DNA of 64,000 bases from Sporosarcina koreensis (lineage in GTDB: Bacteria; Bacillota; Bacilli; Bacillales_A; Planococcaceae), in assembly GCF_000826145.2 (NCBI RefSeq), contig NZ_LN651335.1, forward strand, positions 1-64,000. The letters run 5' to 3'. Position 1 is the first letter of the stretch; every line of letters begins with the position of its first letter. This document shows positions 50,370 through 60,324 of the stretch, piece by piece. The notes below the pieces were generated by a model. It was not told the DNA's origin. It saw only the letters and a program-made list of their open reading frames with translations, and ran no database searches. The translations under genes were made by a program, and so were the position numbers.

Positions 50370-51569
50370 ATGAATAAGAAAGACATTGCTGCAATCCGCA
50401 AGCAATTTAAACCGGAGGCCGATCTGCTGACGATCCAGGATATCTACAACGTCTACGTGCGCCAGGAGAGCAGTGAGATCTATCATGAAGAAAGCCAGGC
50501 GTTCGAGCTGCTCGACCGTGACCGGCAGGAACTGTTCCTGACGAGTTTCAAGAAAGTGCTCGGCGGCAAGCTTGCGATGAAGCTGTTCGAAGTCCGCTTC
50601 GCACCTGTCCAGGAAGGCCAGCGGAACCATACCCAGCAGCTGCTGTACGCTGGTCTGCATGCGGCAGACGCCGACGGTTGGCGCCGGGAGATGCAGCTGA
50701 TCGCCGAGAAGATGGTAGCGGATGCGCAGCATGAGAAGGATCTCGTCATCACCTTCATCCGCGGGCAGTACTTCAAGCCGACGCATTCGAAGGACGACCT
50801 GGAAGAGCGTGAGATGGGCGAGCGGGACGAAACGTATACGACGCCGTTCATCCTCTGCAGCCTGAACCATACCGAGCTGCCGAAGCCGTCGCTCATCTTC
50901 GACTTCACGGGCAGGGAGTTCAAGTCGAGCGAACTGGCGGACCCCGTCGTCAAACTGGCCTCACCGGTCGGCGGCTTCCTGTTCCCGTGCTTCACGGACA
51001 ATGCAGCAGACGTAAACCATATCCTGTATGCGGCCGGAAAGGTGAACAAGCCGGATTACGCCTTCATCGAAAACGTGCTCGACGGCGAGGAGATCATGAC
51101 GGCGGAGGACGACAAGGCGGTGTTCGAGGAGATCGTCAGGCAGGTCGTCGGCGACGAGGTGAATACACAGACACTGGCCGGTGTGTACGATGAACTTCAT
51201 AGGATGACGACGGTGGAAGAAGAGGATGAGGAGGCCGACTACGTGCCGGTGCTCGACTCGAAGGAGATCGAGCGTGTGCTGAAAGTGAGCGGCATCGAGG
51301 ACGTCGACACCGAGAAAGTGCGCGAGGCGTTCCAGACGATTGTCGACGATGAGGCATACGAGCTGAAAGCGAGCCACGTCGTGCCGAACTACAATACGAA
51401 ATCCATCAAGATCAGCACGAAAGTCGCCAACATCTCCATCAGCCCTCAGGACCTGAAGTATGTGAAGCAGGTCAACGTCGACGGCAAACGCTGTATTCTG
51501 ATCGAGGTGGAAGAAGATACAATGATCGAAGGGTTCACGCTGCTGGAGGAAGAGCTGTTCGAGTCGTAA
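50370..51569 (+). CDS. DUF4317 protein
   Basis: A 399-residue soluble protein of the DUF4317 family, of unknown function. It is strongly acidic (for example TTVEEEDEEADYVPVLD near the middle) and has no catalytic motif I can name. It begins MNKKDIAAIRKQFKPEADLL, matching family members, and lacks a signal peptide or membrane helix. AGGGGAAA precedes the ATG at 50370; the open frame upstream is unlikely to be coding. It stands alone on the plus strand, divergent from ohr. Confidence 0.85.
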   Translation: MNKKDIAAIRKQFKPEADLLTIQDIYNVYVRQESSEIYHEESQAFELLDRDRQELFLTSFKKVLGGKLAMKLFEVRFAPVQEGQRNHTQQLLYAGLHAADADGWRREMQLIAEKMVADAQHEKDLVITFIRGQYFKPTHSKDDLEEREMGERDETYTTPFILCSLNHTELPKPSLIFDFTGREFKSSELADPVVKLASPVGGFLFPCFTDNAADVNHILYAAGKVNKPDYAFIENVLDGEEIMTAEDDKAVFEEIVRQVVGDEVNTQTLAGVYDELHRMTTVEEEDEEADYVPVLDSKEIERVLKVSGIEDVDTEKVREAFQTIVDDEAYELKASHVVPNYNTKSIKISTKVANISISPQDLKYVKQVNVDGKRCILIEVEEDTMIEGFTLLEEELFES

Positions 51570-51679
51570 TTCAATGAAAGTCTGCGATGCCGGTACGATT
51601 CTACAGAAAATGCGGAGCAGAGCGGAGCCACAAGCCAGACTTTTGACTTGCTGTCTTTTCTGCGCGGCGCGTTTGTGAA

Positions 51680-51780
51680 GTTATGAGCGATGGGCGGTGG
51701 TTTATGAGCGGAAACCTGAGTTTATGATCACTTTCGCTGCTTTATGAGCGTTTTGCAAGATTTATGAGCAGCTCTCACGA
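51680..51780. repeat. 20-bp-period tandem array with TTTATGAGC core (array 3)
   Basis: Five units begin at 51680, 51701, 51721, 51741 and 51761. Each has the core TTTATGAGC(G) and a variable 10-11-bp half. The middle unit is degenerate (TTTATGATCA). Read on the minus strand the core is CGCTCATAAA, so it shares CGCTCA with the arrays at 37701 and 61374. The spacing is regular to the base. It lies between the DUF4317 gene and the terminator of the importer operon. Confidence 0.82.
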
Positions 51781-51823
51781 TTCTCTATTTGTGCCGCTCC
51801 GGACATACGCGTGCAACCGCAAT

Positions 51824-51867
51824 AAAAGCCGCCCCGCCACCTGGTTATACAGGCGGCAGGGCGGCTT
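51824..51867 (-). terminator. terminator of the peptide importer operon
   Basis: On the minus strand an AAGCCGCCCTGCCGCCTG arm pairs with CAGGTGGCGGGGCGGCTT and is followed by TTATT. It lies just after the substrate-binding gene stop. Confidence 0.85.
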
Positions 51868-51872
51868 ACTTT

Positions 51873-53684
51873 CTATTCCTTGCGGTAGGCTTCTAAGAAC
51901 TCGTTTACTTGATTTGGATCAGCAATCAGCTCATTGCCTGTATCGACGAGCGGGCTGAGCGTGGAATATGCTTTTTTCTTATTGCCATGGTAGTAATTTA
52001 AGAACTCATCTTGGTTGATGGAGAACAAGATCGCTTTGCGCAAGTTCTCGCTGTCCGAGACGGTTCTGCCAGTTGTATTGAACTGTAAATAGGTGACGGC
52101 ATTGCTGTCGCTCTTTTGCAGCAGCAGGTTATCATCTTTTTCGACGAGGTCATACTTCGTTTCGGGAACTCCGTTGAACAGGTGGATTTCTCCGTTTCGC
52201 AATGCAGACAGCGCACTGTCCGCGTCTTCGATGAACCGTACAGTGACAGCCGGGATCTTCGGTTCAAATTCACTTCCGGCACGGTATGCGGGGTTCTTGA
52301 CGAAATCAGCTTGGTAATCGTTTTTCTTCACAAGGATGTAAGGCCCGCTTGCATACAGTTGGTTATTGTAACCGGCGCCTTCCGTTACTGTGCGCTGATC
52401 ACCGTAAGGAATGTCTTTGTCCACATCGAACGAAGCTACGTCATATGTGTTGATGTTTTTCACTTGCTTCTCCGATACGATGCCGGCAGATTGGTGAGCC
52501 AAGTAGTTCAGCACTTGCGGGAATGGCTCGGTTGTTGTGACTTTCACGACTTGGTAGCTGCCTTTGCTGTTGTCCGCTTTCGTTTTGTCATCGACCAGTT
52601 CTGACACTTTGGTGTCCAGTCCGTCTTCGAGAGCTGCTTGAACGGTTTCATCGCTGCCGGAAACGGTCGCTTTTTCCAGCTCACTGAGATCTGTTACGAT
52701 TTCTGCATTTTTAATATGTTCATGCAGGCTGTATGTCCGGTGATCCGGAACGGAGTCTTTGTCTTTTGCGCGATTCAGCGAGAATACAACATCCTCTGCT
52801 CCGACACGTTCTCCTGTATCGACCGCTTTTCCATCTGAGACGGCTGCAAAGTTAATGTCATTGCGGAGGAGGAAGTAGTAGTCGGAATTCCCTTCTGCCA
52901 TCGCAAAGTTATAAGAAAGTGAACCGTCCGGCACCACTTTATCGTCATCTGTCAAATTGACCAGGCGTACGTACATATTCGTGTTCAGAGTATTGATGGA
53001 ACCGTCGTTTCCTTTGATCGGGTCGAGCGATGTTAAGTCGCCGATCGCCTGCTGTGTCACGAGCGGTTCAGTTGCCCGTTTGGCTGTGTCATTGAAGTCG
53101 ATCGTTTCCCAGGCGATTGCACGTGATTTCGCGAGGCGGACCGTGTCGGGGTTCAAGACCATCTTATTGACGCCTTGCGCCTTAAACGAGTTATAAAGCG
53201 GAGCGATATAGGCCTTTTCTGCAACAAGCCGCTGTTCCAGCTGTTTGTACGAGTTCGTGTATTCATCCACGGTTTCTGTACTTGCCTGCTCAATCAGTTC
53301 ATCGGCTTTTTCATCGTCCACGAGACTGTTCGCTCCATCGGATTTGAATAACGCACGAACTGCATAGTCTGGATTCCCGGTCACTGTCGTCCAGCTGGAT
53401 AGGGCGAGGTCATAGTTGCCGGCTTCCTGCTGGGCTTTGAATGTGCCGTAATCGGGCTGGATGTTCAGCTTTACGTCGAATCCATTCTTAATGAGCTGGT
53501 CGCGCACAATGTTCAGGTCTTCCTCACCTGACCCCATTCCGAGAACCTCGATTTTCACTTTCTCTTCCGGTCCGACTTTGGTGTCGGTGTCTTTACCTTC
53601 TTTTTCCACTTCTGATTTCGTCTGCACGCACCCTGCCAGCACAAGAACGAGCAGCAATGCGAGTGATAGTAATTTCTTTCCCAT
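51873..53684 (-). CDS. peptide ABC substrate-binding lipoprotein, circularly permuted
   Basis: A 603-residue lipoprotein (lipobox VLAGC, C19) of the SBP_bac_5 peptide-binding class, in an unusual domain order. Residues about 43-197 (VRDQLIKNGFDVKLNIQPDY, YDLALSSWTTVTGNPDY, EKAYIAPLYNSF) match what is normally the C-terminal end of DppA/OppA proteins. Residues about 203-603 (LTSLDPIKGNDGSINTLNTN, VGAEDVVFSLNRAKD, RKAILFSINQDEF) match the normal N-terminal and middle parts. The protein stops at DPNQVNEFLEAYRKE, where a normal protein would continue into the segment found here at the front. The order fits a circular permutation; both lobes look complete. GGAGGG precedes the ATG. Confidence 0.87.
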   Translation of the reverse strand: MGKKLLSLALLLVLVLAGCVQTKSEVEKEGKDTDTKVGPEEKVKIEVLGMGSGEEDLNIVRDQLIKNGFDVKLNIQPDYGTFKAQQEAGNYDLALSSWTTVTGNPDYAVRALFKSDGANSLVDDEKADELIEQASTETVDEYTNSYKQLEQRLVAEKAYIAPLYNSFKAQGVNKMVLNPDTVRLAKSRAIAWETIDFNDTAKRATEPLVTQQAIGDLTSLDPIKGNDGSINTLNTNMYVRLVNLTDDDKVVPDGSLSYNFAMAEGNSDYYFLLRNDINFAAVSDGKAVDTGERVGAEDVVFSLNRAKDKDSVPDHRTYSLHEHIKNAEIVTDLSELEKATVSGSDETVQAALEDGLDTKVSELVDDKTKADNSKGSYQVVKVTTTEPFPQVLNYLAHQSAGIVSEKQVKNINTYDVASFDVDKDIPYGDQRTVTEGAGYNNQLYASGPYILVKKNDYQADFVKNPAYRAGSEFEPKIPAVTVRFIEDADSALSALRNGEIHLFNGVPETKYDLVEKDDNLLLQKSDSNAVTYLQFNTTGRTVSDSENLRKAILFSINQDEFLNYYHGNKKKAYSTLSPLVDTGNELIADPNQVNEFLEAYRKE

Positions 53685-53715
53685 CGATGAATCCCTCCAC
53701 AGTAGGTAGTTGTAA

Positions 53716-55212
53716 TCAGTCAAGCTTCGGGTCGAGTGCATCGCGCAGCCCGTCTCCTAAAAAGTTGAAGGAGAGGACGAGCAGGATGATCGCTAGTCCC
53801 GGGAAGATGGCGAGGTACGAATTGGTCTCAAGATATGCACTTCCGACTTTTAAAATATTCCCCCATTCGGGGATGTGGGGCTCTACGCCGAGTCCCAGAT
53901 AACTCAAGCTGCTCGTCGCGATGACGGCCCCGCCGATGGTCAGTGTCGACTTGACGATCATCGGTGCAAGCGAGTTGGGGACGACCTGTTTGAACAGGAT
54001 GGCGAAATTCGATTCGCCGAGCGCCTTCGCCGAATCCACGAAGTCGTAATTGGAGACCATGAGGACGTTCGCCCGCATCGTACGGGCATAGGTCGGGATG
54101 GCGCCTACACTGAGGGCGATGATCAGATTGACCGTATTCGCGCCAAAAGCCGCAATAATTGCAATGGCCAGCAGGATGCCCGGAATGGAATACAGGATAT
54201 CGAGCAGCCGCATGATCCAGTTATCGACATGATTGCTGTAGTAGCCGGCAATGGCGCCTAAAAATCCGCCGATCACACCCGGGAGAATGGTGGCTGCAAA
54301 CCCGACGAGCAGGGAAATTCTCGCTCCGAACACAATTCGCGAAAACACATCCCGCCCGAAATTATCTGTTCCGAATGGGTAGGCAGCGCTCGGCGGCTGC
54401 AAAATCGCACTGTAGTTATTCTCCACGGCGAGCGCATAATCGAATGTAAACCGGCTCGTAATGGAGATCGCCAGCATCAGGAGGATGAAAAACATGCCGA
54501 GCATCGCGGTCGAGTTCCGTGTGATCTTTTCCCACATGACGTTCCACTTCAGCATTCGCGATCGATCAGAGCTCCTCGTTTTCATGAGGAGAGTCCATCC
54601 TAAAAGAAGGGCGAATAAGTTTCCGGTTACAGCACTGGCCAGCAGCAAGAGCGCCACCCAAGTCATCCAGCGAGGCGCCTCATACTCCTGTACATGGCGA
54701 ACGACCAAGATGAGTACGGCGAGATAGAAAACCCCGATCAGCAGGAGAGTTCCCATGGACGGTAAAAAGGTATCGCTGACATAAGGTTTGAATAGATTCA
54801 CCGCGCTGATGGCGAGCACCGTAAACTGTGTCAGCAGCGTATACGCCGCAAACGTATATTCCACAGACTTTTTCGCGTTGATTAGATTGAAAGCGAAAGC
54901 CCCTGCGAAAATGTTGCCGGCTGCGAGACTTACGAGCTGGACATAGCCAAGACGTCTCGTGGCTGGTGGAATGACACCCGTCTGGAGCAGATCTTTCTTC
55001 ATCTTCCGAGTGATGTACACCTGAAAACAAGTAGTCGCTGCCCAGACGCCGAACAGGCTGAAGGCAAAGGGGTGTATATCGCCGGTCTTGAACGAAATGC
55101 TGTTCCAGAGAAAGATCCCTGTAAGGACGAGCGACAGAACCCACGTGAAATTCGCTTGCGTGTATTCCGTGGAAACGGCTAACGAATGACGTTTCCGTAT
55201 TGTTTTTTTCAT
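53716..55212 (-). CDS. peptide ABC permease (DppC-like) with N-terminal membrane module
   Basis: A 498-residue permease. The C-terminal 285 residues are a normal DppC/OppC unit: GTDNFGRDVFSRIVFGARIS, the EAA loop YDFVDSAKALGESNFAILFK and ending FNFLGDGLRDALDPKLD. In front lie about 215 residues with six hydrophobic segments, absent from ordinary DppC (about 300 residues). I do not recognise the extra module. The ATG at 55212 has AGGTG seven bases upstream; another ATG at 55230 overlaps the preceding stop. It is the second gene of the minus-strand operon. Confidence 0.88.
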   Translation of the reverse strand: MKKTIRKRHSLAVSTEYTQANFTWVLSLVLTGIFLWNSISFKTGDIHPFAFSLFGVWAATTCFQVYITRKMKKDLLQTGVIPPATRRLGYVQLVSLAAGNIFAGAFAFNLINAKKSVEYTFAAYTLLTQFTVLAISAVNLFKPYVSDTFLPSMGTLLLIGVFYLAVLILVVRHVQEYEAPRWMTWVALLLLASAVTGNLFALLLGWTLLMKTRSSDRSRMLKWNVMWEKITRNSTAMLGMFFILLMLAISITSRFTFDYALAVENNYSAILQPPSAAYPFGTDNFGRDVFSRIVFGARISLLVGFAATILPGVIGGFLGAIAGYYSNHVDNWIMRLLDILYSIPGILLAIAIIAAFGANTVNLIIALSVGAIPTYARTMRANVLMVSNYDFVDSAKALGESNFAILFKQVVPNSLAPMIVKSTLTIGGAVIATSSLSYLGLGVEPHIPEWGNILKVGSAYLETNSYLAIFPGLAIILLVLSFNFLGDGLRDALDPKLD

Positions 55213-55226
55213 AGCTTTCACCTGCC

Positions 55227-56648
55227 TCATGAATGGTCAATCTTCGAACGGATACGCGGGTCCAGCAATGCGTACAAAATATCGATCACTAAATTGACCA
55301 GCGAAATAGTGATGGCGACGTAGACGACACCGCCCATGATCGCCGGAATATCGGGGATGAACTGCTTGTCGACGATGTAGCTGCCGATCCCCCGAATGTT
55401 GAACACTTTTTCTGTTACCGCCGCTCCCCCGAGCATGCCGCCAAATAATAGTCCGATCACGGTGATCACAGGAATCATGGCGTTCCCGACAGCGTGCTTC
55501 CACAGCACCTGTCCGTAAGCCAAACCTTTTGCCCGGGCTGTAATGATGTAGTCTTCATTGATGATCTCCAGAAGGGAGGAGCGCATCATTCTCGCGATGG
55601 AAGCGGTAAGCGCGGTTCCAAGCACGACAACAGGCATGATCAGTGAAAGCGCATGCCCGGGGCTGTAGGTCGCCGGCAGCCAATTCAAATGAATGGAAAA
55701 CCCGAGGATGAAGATCAGCCCCTGCCAGAAGTTCGGGATCGACAGCCCGATCAGCGCGACGAACATGAACGAATAATCCAGGAACGAATTGGGCCGCGTT
55801 GCAGATAGGATCCCCACAGGAATCGCAATCACAATCGCCATGATGACGGAAAACAACGCGATCGTTAACGTGACCGGAAACTTGTTGGAAATACTGGCTG
55901 CCACATTTTCATTCCCCGCGAACGAAGACCCGAGATCGAACGTTGCAATTCCTTTCAAAGCGTTCCAGAGCTGCTGCCAGTAGGACAAATCGAGCCCATG
56001 CAATCGGTTGAAATTCGCAATTTGTTCCTGCGTTGCCGATTCTCCTAAGATGTTGGTGGCCGGGTCGAACGGAGAGACATAGAGAATCGTAAAGACCAGA
56101 ACGGCAACTCCGATGATCACCCCTATGCTTTGCAAAAGCCGCTCTGTGATATAGAGGATGAATGGATTGCTCATCAGGAACAGCAGTACATACATGAAGA
56201 ATCCGGGAATCAGCGAAACGATCAAAAATGCAGGGTTCCGAAGAAGCGATTGAAAGTACGTAAAGTACGTCTCCTTTTGCCTCCCCATCTGTGTGAGCTG
56301 CATCTCACTGAGCCGCTCACTCTCTGCGGTCAGTTTTTCATCTGCCAGCTTCTCTGCTTCCCGGTGTATGTCAGCCGAGCTGACGTTTTCACCGAAAAAT
56401 TTCCGCTTCCGTTCAAGCTGATCCTTGTACTCCTCCAGCCATTCTTCCTTCCGCCCCTCGTCCGCCAGTTGTACCCTTGCAGCGTTCAGCATGCTCGAGT
56501 ACTGCCGGTCTTTTCTATTCCATATATAACTGCAATACGTGAAAAGATGGAGAGGCAGTCCGGCCAGCAGCAAAAGTACTTGGTAGGCGGTATGGCCCCT
56601 GGCTTTCTTATAAGAGCGTTCAAAAAGCGAAATTACTGTGCGTGACAT
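55227..56648 (-). CDS. peptide ABC permease (DppB-like) with N-terminal extension
   Basis: A 473-residue permease. The last 300 residues or so are DppB-like: YVSPFDPATNILG, GLDLSYWQQLWNALKG, the EAA loop IINEDYIITARAKGLAYGQV and ending YALLDPRIRS. The first 165 residues are additional: a membrane segment at about 20-40, a charged, probably coiled-coil stretch at about 45-115 (many E, K, R), and another membrane segment at about 130-155. Ordinary DppB has about 310-340 residues. GGAGGTG lies five bases before the ATG at 56648. It is the first gene of the operon. Confidence 0.88.
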   Translation of the reverse strand: MSRTVISLFERSYKKARGHTAYQVLLLLAGLPLHLFTYCSYIWNRKDRQYSSMLNAARVQLADEGRKEEWLEEYKDQLERKRKFFGENVSSADIHREAEKLADEKLTAESERLSEMQLTQMGRQKETYFTYFQSLLRNPAFLIVSLIPGFFMYVLLFLMSNPFILYITERLLQSIGVIIGVAVLVFTILYVSPFDPATNILGESATQEQIANFNRLHGLDLSYWQQLWNALKGIATFDLGSSFAGNENVAASISNKFPVTLTIALFSVIMAIVIAIPVGILSATRPNSFLDYSFMFVALIGLSIPNFWQGLIFILGFSIHLNWLPATYSPGHALSLIMPVVVLGTALTASIARMMRSSLLEIINEDYIITARAKGLAYGQVLWKHAVGNAMIPVITVIGLLFGGMLGGAAVTEKVFNIRGIGSYIVDKQFIPDIPAIMGGVVYVAITISLVNLVIDILYALLDPRIRSKIDHS

Positions 56649-56693
56649 CCAATTCACCTCCTTCATATTGTTTAATTCCGATTGGTATACTAA

Positions 56694-56722
56694 ACTATAG
56701 GATATACACTATTGATTGTCAA
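56694..56722 (-). promoter_or_regulatory. promoter of the peptide importer permease operon
   Basis: On the minus strand TTGACA (56717-56722), a 17-bp spacer and TATAGT (56694-56699). The spacer and -10 area contain GTATAC-like repeats that may be an operator shared with the divergent ATPase gene. Confidence 0.8.
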
Positions 56723-56769
56723 TTTTATCTTTTTGAATCATCAAGTATGACAAAAGGAGCGTATTCATA

Positions 56770-58509
56770 ATGGAATCGATTTTAAAAGTGAGGAACTTGC
56801 ACGTTTCATTCACGGGACGACAGAAGGACTTCGATGCTGTCCGCGGGGTCAGTTTCGAGGTCGGCAAAGGAGAAACACTGGGTATTGTGGGCGAATCAGG
56901 CAGTGGGAAAAGTGTAACAGCTCGTTCTATCATGAGGTTGCTTCCGTCTCCGCCGTCCTATGTAAAAGAGGGAGTAATTGAGTTCCAAGGGGAAGATCTG
57001 AGTTTGAAAACGGAGAAGGATATGGAGAGCATCCGTGGCCACGGCATTGGCATGATTTTTCAAGACCCGATGACCTCATTGAATCCAACAAAGAAAATCG
57101 GAGGCCAAATCGCCGAAAGCATAGTGAAACATATGAAAGTGTCTAAGAAAGAAGCGAGGAAGGAGACGATCGAGCTCCTTACATTAGTCGGTATCCAAAA
57201 CAGCGAGGAACGGGTGGACCAATACCCGCATGAGTTCTCAGGAGGCATGCGTCAGAGGGTGATGATTGCGATGGCACTCGCCTGTAAGCCCGCCCTGCTG
57301 ATTGCGGATGAGCCGACCACCGCATTGGACGTCACGATACAGGCACAGATTTTATCGCTCATGAAAAGTATTCAGCAGCGCTTCGGCACTTCGATCATCC
57401 TCATTACACATGATCTCGGCGTCGTGGCGGAGATGTGCGACCGCGTTGTCGTGATGAAAGAAGGAGAGATCGTGGAATCCGGCACTGTTTTTGAATTGTT
57501 CGAGAGTCCGAAACATCCTTATACGAAACGATTGTTGAATGCACTGCCCCGGTTGGATGACAAAAAGAAAGAGAAACGGGTGCCGCAGCTGCGGGAAGGG
57601 ATGGACCGGGCTGTCCCGCTTGTCCAAGTGAACTCGCTCCAGCAGCATTTCGGAAACGGCAAAAAAGGGGTGACGAAGGCAGTGGATGATATCAGCTTCC
57701 ACATACGCCCTGGAGAAACACTTGGACTGGTGGGGGAATCCGGTTCAGGGAAATCCACGACAGGCCGGGCAATCCTCCGGTTAACCGAGCCTACCGCCGG
57801 TGAGGTGCTCTACCAAGGAATGGGCATCAGCCGATTTTCTGCAAAAGAGATGAAAGCGATGCGGCGGCATATGCAGATGATTTTCCAAGACCCGTATTCG
57901 TCTTTGAATCCGCGATTCAAAGTGCTGGATATAATCGGGCAGGCACTCGATATCCATCGATTGAGCAAAAGCAAACAAGAGAGGAAGAAACGGGTGGAGG
58001 ATCTTCTCGTGATGGTAGGGCTGGAACCGGAACACGCCATGCGGTATCCACACGAATTCTCGGGCGGCCAGCGTCAGCGGATCGGTATTGCCCGAGCATT
58101 GGCAGTAGAGCCGGCTTTCATCGTATGTGACGAACCCCTTTCCGCACTCGACGTATCCATTCAGGCGCAGATTGTGAAATTACTCGAAGATTTGCAGCAT
58201 CGACTCGGCCTTACGTACTTGTTCATTGCACACGATTTGTCGATGGTGAAACATATCAGTGACCGTGTGGCTGTCATGTACGCCGGCAAGATTGTCGAGT
58301 TGGCGGAAAGTGAAGAGCTGTATACCAACCCGCTCCATCCCTACACAAAGTCTTTATTGTCCGCAATCCCGATACCCGACCCGAAACTGAGAACAGCCCC
58401 TCATCAGGCGGCAGGTAAAGACTCGGCAGTGGAAAGGATGTTTGATGTAACCAATACAGTGTTAGTGGAAGTGAAGGAAGGGCATTGGGTTGCGAAACCG
58501 GATGGCTGA
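56770..58509 (+). CDS. fused two-domain peptide ABC ATPase (DppD-DppF)
   Basis: A 579-residue protein with two complete ATPase domains, equal to DppD and DppF joined. First domain: Walker [14 protein letters not shown], signature [16 protein letters not shown] and Walker [13 protein letters not shown]. Second domain (from about 285): Walker [14 protein letters not shown], signature [15 protein letters not shown] and Walker [13 protein letters not shown]. The oligopeptide C-terminal tail motif [16 protein letters not shown] is present. AAAGGAG precedes the ATG. It is divergent from the permease-binding protein operon, with which it should form one importer. Confidence 0.93.
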   Translation: MESILKVRNLHVSFTGRQKDFDAVRGVSFEVGKGETLGIVGESGSGKSVTARSIMRLLPSPPSYVKEGVIEFQGEDLSLKTEKDMESIRGHGIGMIFQDPMTSLNPTKKIGGQIAESIVKHMKVSKKEARKETIELLTLVGIQNSEERVDQYPHEFSGGMRQRVMIAMALACKPALLIADEPTTALDVTIQAQILSLMKSIQQRFGTSIILITHDLGVVAEMCDRVVVMKEGEIVESGTVFELFESPKHPYTKRLLNALPRLDDKKKEKRVPQLREGMDRAVPLVQVNSLQQHFGNGKKGVTKAVDDISFHIRPGETLGLVGESGSGKSTTGRAILRLTEPTAGEVLYQGMGISRFSAKEMKAMRRHMQMIFQDPYSSLNPRFKVLDIIGQALDIHRLSKSKQERKKRVEDLLVMVGLEPEHAMRYPHEFSGGQRQRIGIARALAVEPAFIVCDEPLSALDVSIQAQIVKLLEDLQHRLGLTYLFIAHDLSMVKHISDRVAVMYAGKIVELAESEELYTNPLHPYTKSLLSAIPIPDPKLRTAPHQAAGKDSAVERMFDVTNTVLVEVKEGHWVAKPDG

Positions 58510-58587
58510 TTCCCATGCCGTCCGGTCCCTAAGGTAAGGGGGACTGGAGGGATTATAGGGAATCAGACGCCATCTCGAACATCTCCC

Positions 58588-58616
58588 TTTTGTATCTCCT
58601 CGAATTAGTCTATAAT
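58588..58616 (+). promoter_or_regulatory. possible mqo promoter
   Basis: A perfect -10 TATAAT (58611-58616) with a poor -35 (TTTTGT, 58588-58593) at 17 bp. Downstream a GTTCC/GGAAC hairpin sits in the leader before mqo. Confidence 0.4.
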
Positions 58617-58753
58617 TGGTAGGGTAAAGAACGTATATTCATTAACTGATCGCTCCCAATAGATTCGAGTGAGGAACAGCAATACAAAAGAGGTAGTTCC
58701 TTGAAAAGGAACCTGTCTCTCTTTTGCAAATTCAGTGTGTAAGGATGGGTCAA

Positions 58754-60319
58754 ATGAGCAACGGAGAAACGAATACAGACGTGATTCTGATTGGCGCAGG
58801 CATCATGAGCGCAACGCTCGGCACGATGCTGAAGGAGCTGGTGCCCGAGTGGAACATCACCGTGTTTGAAAAATTGTCGGAGGCCGGCGAGGAAAGTTCG
58901 AACGAATGGAATAATGCCGGAACCGGACACGCGGCCTTGTGCGAGCTGAACTATACGATCGAGCAGGAAGACGGTTCCGTCAACATCAGCAAAGCCATCA
59001 ACATCAACGAACAGTTCCAGGTGTCGAAGCAGTTCTGGTCGTTCCTCGTGGACAACGGACGGCTGCACAATCCGGAGGACTTCATCCGCCCGCTCCCGCA
59101 CATGAGTTTCGTGCAGGGCAAGGACAATGTCTCCTTCCTAAAGAAGCGTTATGAGACGATGAAGCAGAATCCGCTCTTCGACGACATGGAGTATACCGAA
59201 GACCCGGAGACACTCGAAAAATGGGTGCCGCTCATGATGAAGGACCGGGCGTCGGAGGAGCCGATCGCCATTTCCAAAATCGATGCGGGGACCGACGTCA
59301 ACTTCGGGGCACTCACCAACATGCTGTTCGACCATCTGGAACGCGAAGGTGTCCATGTGGAATACCGCCGCAGCGTGGAAGGGCTGAAGCAGAAGAGCGA
59401 CGGCCGCTGGGAAGTGAAAGTGCGCAACCTGGTCAGCGGGGACGTGCAGCGTCATACCGCGAAGTTCGTGTTCATCGGAGCCGGCGGCGGAAGTCTGCAT
59501 CTGCTGCAGAAATCCGGCATTCCGGAAGGCAAAGGCATCGGCGGCTTCCCGGTGAGCGGACTGTTCCTCGTCTGCAACAATCCGAAAGTGGCGGAGCAGC
59601 ATTATGCGAAAGTGTACGGAAAAGCGTCAGTCGGCGCGCCGCCGATGTCCGTTCCGCACTTGGACACACGGTATATCAATAACCAGAAATCCCTCCTGTT
59701 CGGTCCGTTCGCAGGCTTTTCACCGAAGTTCCTGAAGACCGGCTCGATGATGGACCTGATCACGTCCGTCAAACCGGGCAACGTCGTCAACATGCTGTCG
59801 GCCGGCGTCAAGGAGATGGCACTGACGAAGTACCTCGTCGAGCAGCTCATGCTGACGAAAGAGCAGCAGGTGGAAGAACTGCGTGCGTTCGTGCCCGATG
59901 CGAAAGTCGACGAGTGGGACACCGTCGTTGCAGGCCAGCGGGTGCAGGTCATCAAGGAGACCGAAGCCGGCGGCAAAGGGACGCTCCAGTTCGGGACGGA
60001 GCTCGTCAGCGCGAAAGACGGCTCGATCGCAGCCCTTCTCGGCGCCTCGCCGGGTGCTTCCACAGCGGTCCATGTCATGATCAACCTGCTGAACAAGTGC
60101 TTCCCGGACCGGGCGGACGAGTGGCAGGCGAAATTCAAGGAAATGATTCCGTCGTACGGCATCAAGCTGGCGGAGAATCCGTCGATGCTCCATGACGTCA
60201 AAGATGCGACGGCCAAGACGCTGAAGCTCGATCACATGGAACCGTTCATGATGGATCGCCAGCCGGAAGCGAAAGCGATCGCAGACGGCCAGAAATCGGC
60301 CGATACCGTCGATCGATGA
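58754..60319 (+). CDS. mqo: malate:quinone oxidoreductase
   Basis: A 521-residue FAD enzyme at the membrane surface that oxidises malate to oxaloacetate and passes electrons to quinone. The FAD fold is [18 protein letters not shown], followed by [32 protein letters not shown] and [13 protein letters not shown] are family blocks. An upstream open stretch adds ten codons, but [14 protein letters not shown] at 58754 is the natural start, with AAGGAT close by. It is a single-gene unit with its own terminator. Confidence 0.96.
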   Translation: MSNGETNTDVILIGAGIMSATLGTMLKELVPEWNITVFEKLSEAGEESSNEWNNAGTGHAALCELNYTIEQEDGSVNISKAININEQFQVSKQFWSFLVDNGRLHNPEDFIRPLPHMSFVQGKDNVSFLKKRYETMKQNPLFDDMEYTEDPETLEKWVPLMMKDRASEEPIAISKIDAGTDVNFGALTNMLFDHLEREGVHVEYRRSVEGLKQKSDGRWEVKVRNLVSGDVQRHTAKFVFIGAGGGSLHLLQKSGIPEGKGIGGFPVSGLFLVCNNPKVAEQHYAKVYGKASVGAPPMSVPHLDTRYINNQKSLLFGPFAGFSPKFLKTGSMMDLITSVKPGNVVNMLSAGVKEMALTKYLVEQLMLTKEQQVEELRAFVPDAKVDEWDTVVAGQRVQVIKETEAGGKGTLQFGTELVSAKDGSIAALLGASPGASTAVHVMINLLNKCFPDRADEWQAKFKEMIPSYGIKLAENPSMLHDVKDATAKTLKLDHMEPFMMDRQPEAKAIADGQKSADTVDR

Positions 60320-60324
60320 ACGGC

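Noticed and set aside
51680-51780. Array 3 as repeated start sites of small proteins (ATGAGC in each unit)
   Set aside because: The ATGs are part of the repeat core, no ribosome sites precede them, and the frames differ from unit to unit because the period is not a multiple of three.
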